A stretch of DNA of 64,000 nt from Arthrobacter dokdonellae. Lineage in GTDB: Bacteria; Actinomycetota; Actinomycetes; Actinomycetales; Micrococcaceae. The DNA lies in the NCBI RefSeq assembly GCF_003268655.1, contig NZ_CP029642.1, positions 4,092,001-4,156,000 on the forward strand, given 5' to 3'. Shown here piece after piece: positions 8,274 through 17,109 of the stretch. The notes under the pieces are model-generated. The model searched no databases. It had not been told where the DNA came from and worked only from the letters and a program-made list of their open reading frames with translations. The position numbers and the translations under genes are program-made. Numbering within the stretch: position 1 is the first letter of the stretch; each line of letters begins with the position of its first letter.

Positions 8274-9581
8274 CTACTGGGCAATCTTTCGCCCAGTGGC
8301 AGTTGCGATCTGATCCGCAGCGGATTTCAATGCCGCAGCCGGATCCTGATGGTTGAGCACCGAGGCAACGACGGCGTTGGACACCGTGTCCCCGGCCTTA
8401 GCGTTGTCACTTGTGTACGTGATCGACGGGATCTTGCGGGTTTGTGCGGCGAAGAGCTCATAGACCTTTTCGCCTCCGAAGTATGGCTGCGGTTCGTGGA
8501 ACAACGGTGCATCAAGGGCCGGAAGGTATGAGGGAAACAGGCCCTCATCCTTCATCATGGAGACCTGGTTGTCCTTGTTGGCCAGCATGAACTTCACGAA
8601 GGAGCCGGCCAACTGCGGGTTCTTGGCCTGCGTGGGGACCGCCAGGGTGGAGCCGCCGTCGTTGGAGGTCTGCGTGCCGCCTTGGGTGAAGGCTGGCAGC
8701 GGTACCACGGTGAACTTGTTGGCCAGCTCGGGCATTTCGCCGGTGAGCGTGCCTATCCACCAGACTGCCGAGGGCATAACGGCGGACTTGCCGTTCTTGG
8801 TGGCCGTCACGCGCCCGTCCCAGCCCTTGACGTTGTCCAGAAGCCCCTTGTCGTTCATGGTCTTGATCAGCGTCAGGGCCTTGACGGCCGCCGGGGAAGT
8901 CAGGTTGATCTCGCCGGCAGGGGTAAAGATGCCTTGGCCCTGCTGTTGAAGCAGCATCTGGAACAGGCTGCCGGTGGAGAGATCAGTGGAGATCAAGGCG
9001 TGGCCGGTCGCCGCCTTCACTTTCTCCCCAGCGGCCAGTAATTCATCCCAGGTGCCCATTCCCTTGGGATCGACGCCCGCAGCCTTGAAGTAGTCGGTCC
9101 GCACGTAGAGTGCGACGGTGCCGGAATCCCAGGGCATCGAGAGCAGCTGTCCGTCCTTATTGGAGGAAGCCGAGACCTTGGAAGGGTCGAATTCATCCTT
9201 CGCACCACCCACCAACGGGGTGAGGTCTGTGAAAGCCTTGGGGAACTGGTGTATGTACGCCGGCATGTGGTCCGTTTCGACGGTGACGACATCCGGGAGT
9301 CCACTATTGGCCTGCAACGCAACGGACATCTTGTCGTAAGCGTTGTCATAGCCGATGTCCACCACGTTGATGGTGGCGCCGGGGTGCTCCTTGGTGTACG
9401 ACGAAGCCAACCGCTTCAAGGCGGTTGCCGCCACGTCCCAACTCCAGACGGTGATTTGTCCGGACACTGCTGCGCCGGCGTCGAGTTTAGGGCCCGTGGC
9501 GCCCGGCACCCCGCCACTCGCACAGCCGGTGAGCAGTGTGAGCGCTACCAGCGGGGCTACAAACTTCAGTGATTTAGGCAT
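8274..9581 (-). CDS. Sugar ABC transporter solute-binding lipoprotein
   Basis: A 435-aa extracellular sugar-binding protein and first gene of the GH42 operon. The ATG at 9579-9581 has a GGAAG ribosome site and opens a lipoprotein signal peptide (MPKSLKFVAPLVALTLLTGC). The mature part shows family traits such as ITVWSWDVAA, GLPDVVTVETDHMP and SAVWWIGTL. The frame stays open far upstream, but that part is intergenic and shadows the divergent dehydrogenase gene, so I rejected the longer start. The promoter upstream carries the palindrome shared with gcvPA. Confidence 0.94.
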   Translation of the reverse strand: MPKSLKFVAPLVALTLLTGCASGGVPGATGPKLDAGAAVSGQITVWSWDVAATALKRLASSYTKEHPGATINVVDIGYDNAYDKMSVALQANSGLPDVVTVETDHMPAYIHQFPKAFTDLTPLVGGAKDEFDPSKVSASSNKDGQLLSMPWDSGTVALYVRTDYFKAAGVDPKGMGTWDELLAAGEKVKAATGHALISTDLSTGSLFQMLLQQQGQGIFTPAGEINLTSPAAVKALTLIKTMNDKGLLDNVKGWDGRVTATKNGKSAVMPSAVWWIGTLTGEMPELANKFTVVPLPAFTQGGTQTSNDGGSTLAVPTQAKNPQLAGSFVKFMLANKDNQVSMMKDEGLFPSYLPALDAPLFHEPQPYFGGEKVYELFAAQTRKIPSITYTSDNAKAGDTVSNAVVASVLNHQDPAAALKSAADQIATATGRKIAQ

Positions 9582-9608
9582 GTGACTTCCTTGATCGGCC
9601 CATAATTT

Positions 9609-9623
9609 TGTATACAGTACACA
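9609..9623. promoter_or_regulatory. 15-bp imperfect palindromic operator, copy 2
   Basis: TGTATACAGTACACA is identical to 4336-4350. It abuts a predicted minus-strand promoter: TTGATA at 9652-9647, an 18-bp spacer, then TACAGT at 9628-9623. It therefore sits at the same place relative to the -10 as the gcvPA copy. It also lies upstream of the divergent short-chain dehydrogenase and could act on both. Confidence 0.7.
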
Positions 9624-9768
9624 CTGTACGTGGGCGGGGATGTGATTATCAACACCCTGACGAATAAAAAAATGAAGTCCTTCGCTCCCGGCGCGAGGCC
9701 CTCTCCGGCTAAAACTACGAAACCCCCTGTACGACAGCCATTTACCCCCGGAGGAGAAGAGAATTCCC

Positions 9769-10508
9769 ATGTTGAAAACCAAGTCGCCCTTGTCACCGCT
9801 GCCGGAGCCGGCATCGGCCGCGCCATTGCCCTGCGACTGGCCGCCGACGGCGCCTTGATCGTCGTTTCGGACGTCAACGACGCGGCCGGCGCCGAAACCG
9901 TGTCGCTTATCAGGGCCGCCGGCGGACGCGCGGCCTACAAGCACGCCAATGTCGCCAACGCCGATGAGGTCACCGCATTGGCTCCCTTCGCCGTCGCGTC
10001 TTTTGGCCGATCCAACATGGGAGTGAACAATGCCGGCGTAGGAGCGATGCCCAAGCCGGTGCAGGAGATCACCTCCGCGGACTGGGACCGCACCATCAAC
10101 GTCACCCTGCGCGGCACCTTCCTCGCCATGCAGGCTCAGGTGGCACACTTCCTGGGGCAGGGGCGTGGCTCCATCGTGAACATCGCCTCGCTGGCAGGCA
10201 TCAGCGCCACCCCGCAGCTGACCCCCTACGGCGCGGCAAAGCACGGCGTGGTTTCCCTGACCCGCAGTGTCGCCAAGGAAACCGCCGAACAAGGCATCCG
10301 CATCAACGCCGTGGCCCCCGGCGCCATTGAAACCGCCGCGCTGGCCTCCCTGCCTACCGACGCCAAGGCCGCCTACGCCGTTGAAATCCCGATGAAGCAC
10401 CTGGGACAACCCGAAGACATTGCCAACGCAACCGCTTTCCTGCTTTCAGGCCAGGCCGCCTTCATTACCGGCGTCGTGCTGCGAGTAGACGGCGGAACCG
10501 AGGCCTAA
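9769..10508 (+). CDS. SDR-family oxidoreductase with an apparent one-base frameshift near its start
   Basis: An NAD(P)-dependent short-chain dehydrogenase of about 247 aa, probably soluble. It shows the cofactor loop (TAAGAGIG, where TGxxxGIG is usual), NNAG, the catalytic Ser in NIASLAG, and YGAAK. The GGAGGAG ribosome site at 9750-9756 and the ATG at 9769 are well placed, but that ATG reads MLKTKSPL and soon leaves the conserved frame. Adding one G after AAG would give MLKTKVALVTAAGAGIG, a normal SDR start. In the main frame the only upstream ATGs (9630, 9672) add an unrelated leader and lack good ribosome sites. Either a sequencing error or a real inactivating indel is possible. The gene is divergent from the sugar transporter operon. 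Confidence 0.8.
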
Positions 10509-11004
10509 ACCTGGAATCAGCGCAACGGAACGCGGCACTGAGCTGGGTCCTGAACAGGGCCCTTGCGCAGTGGACGACGCTCGGCTTCACCACCCCAGTC
10601 GCCGCGCGCGGGATTGGTGCTGAAAACGGGGTCCAGACGCTGCTCACCATCCTGAATAACGCTGGCACCCAGCGGCCCCCGGCGCCGAACGCGCAGATGG
10701 GCGCCGCATTTCTTCCACCTAGAAGGATACCCAATGGGCCTGCGGACTCATTCACCTTCCCTGCCCCGTCAACCGGTCCACAGCGGGGAGTGCCAGGCGC
10801 CGGCGGCAGTCCTGGACCATAACCCCTTGCCTGGACCGCGACCGCGGACTCCACCATGGAAAGAGTCGCCCGAGTGTTAGCGTTCCGGTTCAGCTTCAGT
10901 TCTTGTCCGCACGACACCCGCGCCGTACATTGGGGTTCACGGACGAGGATGTCCGCGGCCGCCACGTAGGTGGCGGGCCACAAGTCTCACGGAGGAACAC
11001 AGCC
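10509..11004. other. Intergenic region and probable cold-shock gene leader
   Basis: About 500 bp without a convincing gene. A short stretch near 10640-10665 reads LLTILNNAGT, like an SDR active-site segment, and might be a decayed fragment, but nothing continuous surrounds it. The last 100 bp are presumably the promoter and leader of the cold-shock gene. Confidence 0.4.
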
Positions 11005-11208
11005 ATGGCCACAGGCACCGTCAAATGGTTCAACGCAGAGAAGGGCTTCGGTTTCATCGCCCCCGATGACGGATCCCCCGACGTTTTCGCCCACTACACT
11101 GCCATCGCCAGCGGCGGCTACCGGTCCCTGGATGAGAACCAGAAGGTCCAGTTCGAGATTGTCCAGGGACCCAAAGGACCGCAAGCAGAAAACATCCGCC
11201 CACTCTAA
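11005..11208 (+). CDS. cspA: Cold-shock protein, CspA family
   Basis: A 67-aa single cold-shock-domain protein that binds RNA and single-stranded DNA. The two nucleic-acid-binding motifs are intact: KGFGFIAP near residues 13-20 and DVFAHYTAI near residues 28-36. The start [14 protein letters not shown] is the family consensus. The ATG is preceded by GGAGG at 10991-10995. It stands alone between the dehydrogenase gene and a convergent transporter gene. The exact Csp paralogue name is not certain. Confidence 0.95.
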   Translation: MATGTVKWFNAEKGFGFIAPDDGSPDVFAHYTAIASGGYRSLDENQKVQFEIVQGPKGPQAENIRPL

Positions 11209-11382
11209 CCCGGGTTTGGTCACCCGCGATCGCAGGCTTTGCGCCACCCAGTGTACTGATGGTCCCAAGGCCGGTTAAGCCGCCTGCACCGGCGAAGGGC
11301 GCGAGCAGTGCCCGCCTTGACTGGGGAGTGTATCCGGGCCGGTCTCCCAGTTCCACGGGAACTGAATTGGACAGGTTGGGAA

Positions 11383-12306
11383 TCAGCTTGGACGGGTTCG
11401 GGGGTGGCGGGTCGAGAGTTGGAAGACCCCGTAGACGGCCAGGGCGCCCGCGAGGACGAAGACGATGCCTGCCCAAAGTGGGGCGGAGGAGGCTTCGCCC
11501 AGCACGGCGATTCCGATGCTCACGCCGATGAGGGGATCGATGACTGTCAGTCCGGCGACGACGAGGTCTGGCGGACCGGAAGAATATGCGCTCTGGACGA
11601 TATAGGATCCCGACAGGGCGGCGGCGGCTAATCCGCCGACACATGCGAAAGTGAGCCCGTCTCCTGGTTCGTAGTGGAATCCGAACCTGGCCAACGTGTG
11701 GACCCGGTCAATGACGACTTTCGCCACGGTTGCCACAAACCCGAACAGGACCACGGCCGCGACGATGTAAAACAGTGTGGTGAACTTCCTGCGGAAAAAC
11801 CCGAAGGCCAATGCAAGGATGGCCAGCACGACCGCGAGAATGATCAGCACGATGATCAGCTGGGCATCATGGATGGGAACCGTCGTCGTGGTCACGGCCG
11901 CAACGCTGACGAACAAGCCAATGCCGCCCACACAGAAAGCCACAGCCCGGATGGTCGGCCAACCCAGCTTTGCCTTGGCGGCTCGTGCGTTCAGGACAGC
12001 AGTAATAACGAGAGCGAGGGCGCCCAGGGGCTGAACAACCGTCAGCGGTGCCAGATACAGGCTGAAAAGTTGCAAGAGGATGGCCACACCGAGCATCAGC
12101 GTCCCGGCCAACCATGCGGGCCGGCGCACCAGGGTCAGCAGATCCCTGACGTTCAGCCCTGTTTTGGTTGCTTCCGCCTCGGTTTCGCCCTCTGACACTC
12201 CGCGGTGCTGGAACTGTGCGCCCAGAGCCAGGAAGACGGAACCGACAAGGGCCACCGGGACACCAAGGGCCTGCATTGGCGTCAGCGAGATCAGTTCGAT
12301 GGCCAT
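11383..12306 (-). CDS. DMT-superfamily membrane transporter
   Basis: A 307-aa integral membrane protein with roughly nine or ten hydrophobic segments spread over the whole length. The N-terminus (VPVALVGSVFLALGAQFQHRGV) resembles actinobacterial EamA/DMT exporters annotated as multidrug or metabolite efflux. The ribosome site before the ATG is weak. Its gene is convergent with the cold-shock gene. The substrate cannot be told from sequence. Confidence 0.8.
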   Translation of the reverse strand: MAIELISLTPMQALGVPVALVGSVFLALGAQFQHRGVSEGETEAEATKTGLNVRDLLTLVRRPAWLAGTLMLGVAILLQLFSLYLAPLTVVQPLGALALVITAVLNARAAKAKLGWPTIRAVAFCVGGIGLFVSVAAVTTTTVPIHDAQLIIVLIILAVVLAILALAFGFFRRKFTTLFYIVAAVVLFGFVATVAKVVIDRVHTLARFGFHYEPGDGLTFACVGGLAAAALSGSYIVQSAYSSGPPDLVVAGLTVIDPLIGVSIGIAVLGEASSAPLWAGIVFVLAGALAVYGVFQLSTRHPRTRPS

Positions 12307-12456
12307 GGCGCCACATTACCGGTCGTGAGGGGCGCGGCGGTAGCGGTGGCCCGGGCAAGAGTCGGGCGATGATTTGATGGTGGGCAAGTCGAACACCGCA
12401 GCAGCTGGCCTCACCAATTGCTGGAAAGCTGGACGGCTTTCACGCAGGATGCCCCC

Positions 12457-12786
12457 TCACAGCCTGGGTTTGTTGCGGCGGACCCGGGCGCGCAGCTGGA
12501 TGATTCGAACCGTGCCGGCAATGGCGACGATGATGCCGCCGCCTACCGCTCCAATGAACAGGCCCACGCCAATCGACACGGTGCCGTTGAGTCCGAAGTA
12601 GTGCAGCGTGACGGATTCCTGGTTCTGCAGGATAAAGATGATCAGGAGCACCAAAACCAGCAGGCCGGCGGCCGTCGCCACCCACATCATGCTCGCACGC
12701 GTCACGACGCTGTTGGACTTGGATCGTGCCGGCCCGCCCGTGGGGTGCGGCGGGGTACTTTCCTCTGGGTTCGTTTCCTCAGTCAT
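12457..12786 (-). CDS. LapA-domain (DUF1049) small membrane protein
   Basis: A 109-aa protein with two hydrophobic segments (about residues 36-53 and 68-90) joined by the ILQNQESVTLHYFG segment typical of the LapA/DUF1049 domain, then a basic tail ending in RRNKPRL. It starts inside the stop codon of the upstream gene (ATGA overlap), so the two are co-translated. Its role in actinomycetes is not defined; the enterobacterial LapA function in lipopolysaccharide control cannot apply directly. Confidence 0.85.
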   Translation of the reverse strand: MTEETNPEESTPPHPTGGPARSKSNSVVTRASMMWVATAAGLLVLVLLIIFILQNQESVTLHYFGLNGTVSIGVGLFIGAVGGGIIVAIAGTVRIIQLRARVRRNKPRL

Positions 12787-13406
12787 GGGGACACTGTCCT
12801 CTCCGATGAACTCGCGGGTGATTTGGTCGGAAGATACGCACCGTCGGGCCCGTCGAATTTTTGGGCCGGCGGTATGGGCAACGGCATGTCACTGTCCGTT
12901 TCGGTGACGTTTGCATGGGTCACCGATAGGGACTGGTCGTTTGTGGGTTGGCCGGACTGATGGCGTTTGCCAGGCGCTTCCGCCAGGCCTCCACCCGGGA
13001 CACGATGGCCCTCTTCGACTTCGAACTGGTCGGTGCACCGCTGCCTGCGGCGCAAGGTGCGGACCATGATGATGGTTCCGGCCACTGTCGCGGCCCCCAG
13101 AAGCCCGGCGGCCACCCAGGCCGTTGTCGTCCTCGTGCGGAGAGGTGGGGGGCGGTGAAGCTCGCGGGCTGCATGTTTCAGGGCCTTTATGGCCCGTTTC
13201 CGTGCCCGGCGTTGGACCTTTTTATCCGTCGCCGTGTCCATGATCCCTGCCACCGCCTGGGGCGACCCGCACCCTGCCATGTCGGCACGCCTCCACATAA
13301 TGGCCGCGTCAACCACGGCGGTGGGGCTCTTCAGGATCTGCTCCACCCCGGCCCCAACAAGGCTCCGTGCCTGATGAATCATCTTCTTCATATTCATGCC
13401 GGACAT
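12783..13406 (-). CDS. Conserved single-pass membrane protein of unknown function
   Basis: A 207-aa protein with a basic N-terminal half (RRARKRAIKALKHAARELHR near residues 66-85), one membrane segment near residues 94-115 and a hydrophilic, proline/serine-rich C-terminus. The ATG at 13406 has a strong GGGAGG ribosome site. It forms a two-gene operon with the LapA-domain gene through a 4-bp overlap. I do not recognise the family. Confidence 0.7.
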   Translation of the reverse strand: MSGMNMKKMIHQARSLVGAGVEQILKSPTAVVDAAIMWRRADMAGCGSPQAVAGIMDTATDKKVQRRARKRAIKALKHAARELHRPPPLRTRTTTAWVAAGLLGAATVAGTIIMVRTLRRRQRCTDQFEVEEGHRVPGGGLAEAPGKRHQSGQPTNDQSLSVTHANVTETDSDMPLPIPPAQKFDGPDGAYLPTKSPASSSERTVSP

Positions 13407-13681
13407 GGGAAACCTCCCGATTGTTCGTCTTCGCCCCCAGCCTACGCCCGGACTTCAGAGCGGGAACAGTAGCGCGGGCAGGCGTCCAGACTGCAGGCGT
13501 CGGCTGGTTTGTGCCCTCACAGAGGGCGGTCCGGCCCCTGGCGACGGTCGCCGTGGAATGACCTTTCGGCAATTTCCCAGTTCTTCATTCAGGCCCCCGT
13601 CGACCCGGGTTTCCGGGGTTATGCTGAAGGAATCCTGCCGTCAAGGATCGGCAGGCCTAGCACAGGGGAAGGGGAAGCATC

Positions 13682-13858
13682 ATGGGTTTGGGTGACAAGA
13701 TCAAGCACGCGGCCGAGAAGGCCGGCGGCAAGGGCAAGGAAACCGCCGGCGAAGCGACCGACAATGACCGGTTGAAAGCTGAAGGCAAAGCAGACCAGGT
13801 CAAGGCCGAAATGAAGAAGGCCGGGGATAAAGTCAAGGATGCCTTCGAGAAGCACTGA
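13682..13858 (+). CDS. CsbD-family stress protein
   Basis: A 58-aa very hydrophilic protein rich in Lys, Ala, Glu and Asp: MGLGDKIKHAAEKAGGK, then KETAGEATDNDRLKAEGKAD and KVKDAFEKH. This is the CsbD pattern, a general-stress-induced small protein of unknown molecular role. AGGGGAAGGGG just upstream of the ATG serves as ribosome site. It is too short to stand out by length, but composition and motifs are clear. Confidence 0.88.
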   Translation: MGLGDKIKHAAEKAGGKGKETAGEATDNDRLKAEGKADQVKAEMKKAGDKVKDAFEKH

Positions 13859-13957
13859 CCCGCCGTCAGTGCCCACTCCCGGGCCCCCGCCTTCCCCCGC
13901 GGCACGGCCCGGTCCTCTAAGGGGAGCCTGGCGCCGACAATAACAGTCCCCTGACTG

Positions 13958-14005
13958 CTTGGGAGGCCGGGTAAAGTACATCTTGGGAGGCCGGGTAAAG
14001 TACAT
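13958..14005. repeat. Perfect 24-bp tandem duplication
   Basis: The 24-bp unit beginning CTTGGGAGGCCGGG and ending AAAGTACAT occurs twice back to back (13958-13981 and 13982-14005) in non-coding DNA. It looks like a recent slippage or duplication event. Confidence 0.9.
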
Positions 14006-14523
14006 CGCCATGAACGGTGCCGTAACGGGCGTGGCCATCGGCCAGATAAGAGTTCCGAGGGGCCTGAATCCGTCCTCATTGACGCCGATACAGCAGGAAC
14101 CGCCACCCCATCACCTTCGGCGCTCCCTTGCGGTCCATGAGCCGGGCCGAATGAGTCGTGGAGCAAACCATCACGACCATGAAGGACAGGCCCCCGACTG
14201 CGCCTGTCCAACCCCCGGTTCCCCGATCCTTTCATGCCACCCCCAGCCCGCCAGCGGTTCCAAGAAACCCCACTGAAAGCATAAGGGACCCTTTCCAGAG
14301 ATGTCAGGGAAGGTGCCCTACACAAAATACGGCGCGTCCCAACGACATCGGCATGCACCGCGTGGCCTTCTCCGTAGACTCGCCCTCGTCCACGTTCAAC
14401 GCGGGCAGTCCCGCACCCGTCCCAGGCTGCGCAGCTCCTGGGTGAAGATGAGCATGTCCTGGATGTGATCCCGGCTGCGGCGCGCATGGCTGGGGGCCGT
14501 TGAGGGGCCGGGGAGTCCTGGAC
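14006..14523. other. Intergenic stretch with no recognisable gene
   Basis: Several overlapping open frames exist on both strands, but none has a good ribosome site together with family-like sequence. I see no clear promoter or repeat beyond the tandem duplication next to it. Confidence 0.4.
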
Positions 14524-15163
14524 TTATGAAGCCGGCACGGCCGCGGGTCCGCGCAGGCTGGCGGCCAGGATGAGGGCGATGGCCTTCAACTGCTCCTTGC
14601 CGCGCCGAGGCAGACCGTCGAGATCGGAAAGCCGATCGTCGGTGGCAGAGGAAAATATGGCGCTGACCCAGGCCGTGGCACAGGTCTTGATCCGTTCAGC
14701 ATCCACGATATCGGGAAGGCATTTGCGCAACACCGCCGCAGTATCGCGTTCCAGGTTCGTTTGGAACTTGCGCAGTTGGGCCCGGACGTTAGGATGGGTT
14801 TCGGCCTCGCGCCAGAGGATCACGCGAAGCACGGTGGATTTGTGGTCGCCGAGATTCAACGCATCCAGCGTGCCGATCAGCCCCGCGGCGGGGTCCCCCC
14901 CGCATCGCCAGCCGGTCAGTGTCCAACGGCGTGAGAGGGAGCCGCTCGGCCATCAAGGCCGCCAGCAGGTCGGCTTTGGTGGGAAAATAGTAAAAGAGCA
15001 AACCCTTGGCAACACCGGCGGACTGGGCGATCGCGGCCGTGGAGGTGCCATTGAACCCGTGTTCGGCGATGAGTTCCTGGGCGGAATCCAAGATCAGCCT
15101 CCGGGCATCCCCGCGGATCTCGGTGCGATCCTGCGCCTGTCCCGCGTTCACTGTGACCTCCAT
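14524..15163 (-). pseudogene. TetR-family regulator disrupted by a frameshift in a G7 run
   Basis: The N-terminal frame (from ATG 15163) has a normal TetR helix-turn-helix: [20 protein letters not shown], then [20 protein letters not shown]. After residue about 87 it goes out of frame. The C-terminal ligand-binding part ([16 protein letters not shown] to GPAAVPAS, stop at 14524) continues in another frame. The switch is at a run of seven C on the plus strand (14895-14901). Removing one base would give a continuous 212-aa TetR protein. It could be a sequencing error, a switchable tract or a true pseudogene. Confidence 0.8.
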
Positions 15164-15276
15164 TGATGAGGGATCCGTTGAGGGGCCGGACTAATCCAGC
15201 CCCCTCCACTTACCAGCATCCTAGTTGGCAGGGCACCGGACCCGGAAGGGCGCCGGAGGCCCTGCCAACGTTGGTG

Positions 15277-15648
15277 TTATGCAGCCGACGGCCGATGATG
15301 ATGCTGCTGGCCTTCGTGTGCCTTCATCACCGAGGGCATCGCCCATGCGGTGACAACGATCGTGACGGCACCGCAAATCCAGGCTGTCATGGCGATTCCC
15401 GTCATGCCGGTGAAGGCAAGCACCCACGGGGAGATAAAGAGCAGAATGCCCAGAATCCCTTGCGCCCACTCCACTGATTCCATCCGCGGCATCGACAAGT
15501 TGACCAGCCCGGCAATGATTGTCAGAACTCCCAAGACGATCAGCGTTGTTGTTGTCTTTCCATCAGTCGTCGTCCAGATCGTCGCCAAGGCAGCATACAA
15601 ACCAGCGGCCACAGCCACCCAGTTCTGCCATTTGGTCCACGTCTTCAT
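15277..15648 (-). CDS. SPW-repeat membrane protein
   Basis: A 123-aa protein with four hydrophobic segments and the diagnostic motif LLFISPWVLAFTG near residue 80; a related segment occurs in the first half, as expected for the two-repeat SPW family. I chose the ATG at 15648 (MKTWTKWQNW) because AAGGAGG lies nine bases upstream; the in-frame GTG at 15657 abuts that site. The C-terminus is His-rich (HEGQQHHH). Function is unknown. It is adjacent to the broken TetR gene on the same strand. Confidence 0.88.
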   Translation of the reverse strand: MKTWTKWQNWVAVAAGLYAALATIWTTTDGKTTTTLIVLGVLTIIAGLVNLSMPRMESVEWAQGILGILLFISPWVLAFTGMTGIAMTAWICGAVTIVVTAWAMPSVMKAHEGQQHHHRPSAA

Positions 15649-15720
15649 CAACCTCACCCTCCTTCAAATACGTCACTTACAAATTCCGGTCTACGCCTGA
15701 TTGACCAACCGGTCAAGAGG

Positions 15721-15924
15721 TGTTTCCAAACCTCGCCGGGGAAGGTGTACAAAAATCAGACCTATCCCTTGGTCTTCACCGTCCCCACACTCATCGCCAC
15801 CATCTCCGAATTCGCCACGCTGGAGGCAGGTGACGTCATCCTCACCGGCTCACCATCCGGAGTTGGATACCGCCGAAACCCCCAACTGTTCCTTCCCTTT
15901 GAACCATTGACTATAGCGGTTTAG
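15721..15924 (+). pseudogene. C-terminal remnant of an FAH-family hydrolase gene
   Basis: One frame reads YPLVFTVPTLIATISEFATL, then EAGDVILTGSPSGVGYRRNP, ending in TAG at 15922-15924. This is the conserved C-terminal part of fumarylacetoacetate-hydrolase-fold enzymes (the vpeLIaylSr..tLepGDvIlTGTPsGVG block). There is no start codon, catalytic N-terminal part or ribosome site, so it is a truncated relic. Its last bases overlap the operator of the neighbouring GH18 promoter. Confidence 0.72.
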
Positions 15925-15935
15925 CCATGCACGAT
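15907..15935 (+). promoter_or_regulatory. Promoter and LacI-type operator ahead of the GH18 gene
   Basis: TTGACT at 15907-15912 is followed by a weaker -10 (CACGAT, about 15930-15935). Between them lies CTATAGCGGTTTAG (15911-15924), an imperfect palindrome with a central CG, typical of LacI-family operators. With its flank it matches 16 of 18 bases at 18182-18199, upstream of the mannoside transporter operon. This suggests control by the LacI protein encoded at 17110-18141. Confidence 0.6.
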
Positions 15936-16087
15936 TGCCAATGCCAGAAGTGCCCTGGTAGCGGGAGCGTCGCTGCGGCCGCCTTGTCGTTCTTCACCAT
16001 CGGCGTCACCTTGTCGGTCTTGATGAGGTCAGAAGTTCGCAAAGGGTGCCCGACGCAGACGAAGTCAATCAAGCAATGGAGGAAATG

Positions 16088-17086
16088 ATGAACTCAGCAG
16101 CAAGACCGGTCTCTTCGCCGGCTGCCCGAGCCAACTGGCCCCGTACCGTTGGCCTAGTGGCAGTAACGGCCATCGTCGCGGTATTGGCACTTGCTGGACC
16201 TCCCGCGGCGATAGGCGGTCCCGGCCATGGTCACGGCCAGTCACCCAAACAGAGCCACCGCACCGTGATGTACTACCAAACGCAATACAGCGACAACCAC
16301 TATGTGTCTCCGAAAGCCATGGTCGATCACCATACGGGACTGACTGATCTGATTGTGGGCGCTTTTCACGTCAATGAGACCCCTGGGGATATTCGACTCA
16401 ATGACGATTCGCCGTCGAGTCCGAAATTTGATGTGATGTGGAAAGACCTGACAACCATGCAGCGCAAAGGCGTTAAAGTACTCGGGTTTGTTGGCGGTGC
16501 TGCTGCGGGAAGCTTCCACCGTCTCGAACCAGAGACCTTCGACACCTACTATCCCGAACTCAAGGCCGTGATTTCCAGGTACAAGTTGGACGGCCTGGAT
16601 CTTGACGTTGAGGAATCGATGTCCCTCGCGGGCGTGGAGCACCTGATTGACCGTCTCAAAGCCGATTTTGGCAAGAAATTCCTGATCACATTGGCACCCG
16701 TGGCACCGGCGCTCAAGGGTGGTGGCAATCTCTCCGGCTTCGATTATGAACAGCTGTACAAGGAACGGGGCCAGTCCATCGCCTGGTTCAACACCCAGTT
16801 CTATTGTGGGTGGGGTACGTTAGCCTCCACAACAGGGTACAAGGCCATTATTGATCGTGGCGTTATTCCCGCCAGCAAGGTCGTTGCGGGGACGCTGACC
16901 AATCCTGCCAACTGTGGCAGTGGCTACGTGCCCATGTCTGAGCTGACTTCCACTATCGCATCCCTGAGCGATACGTATGAAACGTTTGGCGGCATTGCCG
17001 GCTGGGAATACTTCAATTCCATTCCCGGTGGGCCCGGCGCCCCCTGGCGGTGGGTCCGCGACGTCAGCGCGGCCATGCGGGACTGA
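16088..17086 (+). CDS. Secreted GH18 glycosidase, probable endo-beta-N-acetylglucosaminidase
   Basis: A 332-aa family-18 enzyme. The catalytic signature DGLDLDVE lies at residues 168-175, with Glu175 as proton donor; FNTQFYCGWG and the final GWEYFNS block complete the barrel. A basic stretch followed by a long hydrophobic segment (about residues 14-42) is a probable signal peptide. I chose the ATG at 16088 because GGAGG lies five bases upstream. GH18 contains chitinases and the endoglycosidases that cut the chitobiose core of N-glycans; the adjacent alpha- and beta-mannosidases and shared operator favour the second. It is convergent with lacI, with a 23-bp gap. Confidence 0.85.
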   Translation: MNSAARPVSSPAARANWPRTVGLVAVTAIVAVLALAGPPAAIGGPGHGHGQSPKQSHRTVMYYQTQYSDNHYVSPKAMVDHHTGLTDLIVGAFHVNETPGDIRLNDDSPSSPKFDVMWKDLTTMQRKGVKVLGFVGGAAAGSFHRLEPETFDTYYPELKAVISRYKLDGLDLDVEESMSLAGVEHLIDRLKADFGKKFLITLAPVAPALKGGGNLSGFDYEQLYKERGQSIAWFNTQFYCGWGTLASTTGYKAIIDRGVIPASKVVAGTLTNPANCGSGYVPMSELTSTIASLSDTYETFGGIAGWEYFNSIPGGPGAPWRWVRDVSAAMRD

Positions 17087-17109
17087 CCGGAAGCGGCCCC
17101 GGCACTGCC

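Noticed and set aside
10580..10680. Short plus-strand stretch reading LLTILNNAGT, possibly an SDR fragment
   Set aside because: Only a few residues fit and no cofactor loop or YxxxK follows; too little to call a pseudogene.
10465..10983. A 172-codon minus-strand frame between the SDR and cold-shock genes
   Set aside because: No family resemblance, poor composition and no ribosome site; treated as non-coding.
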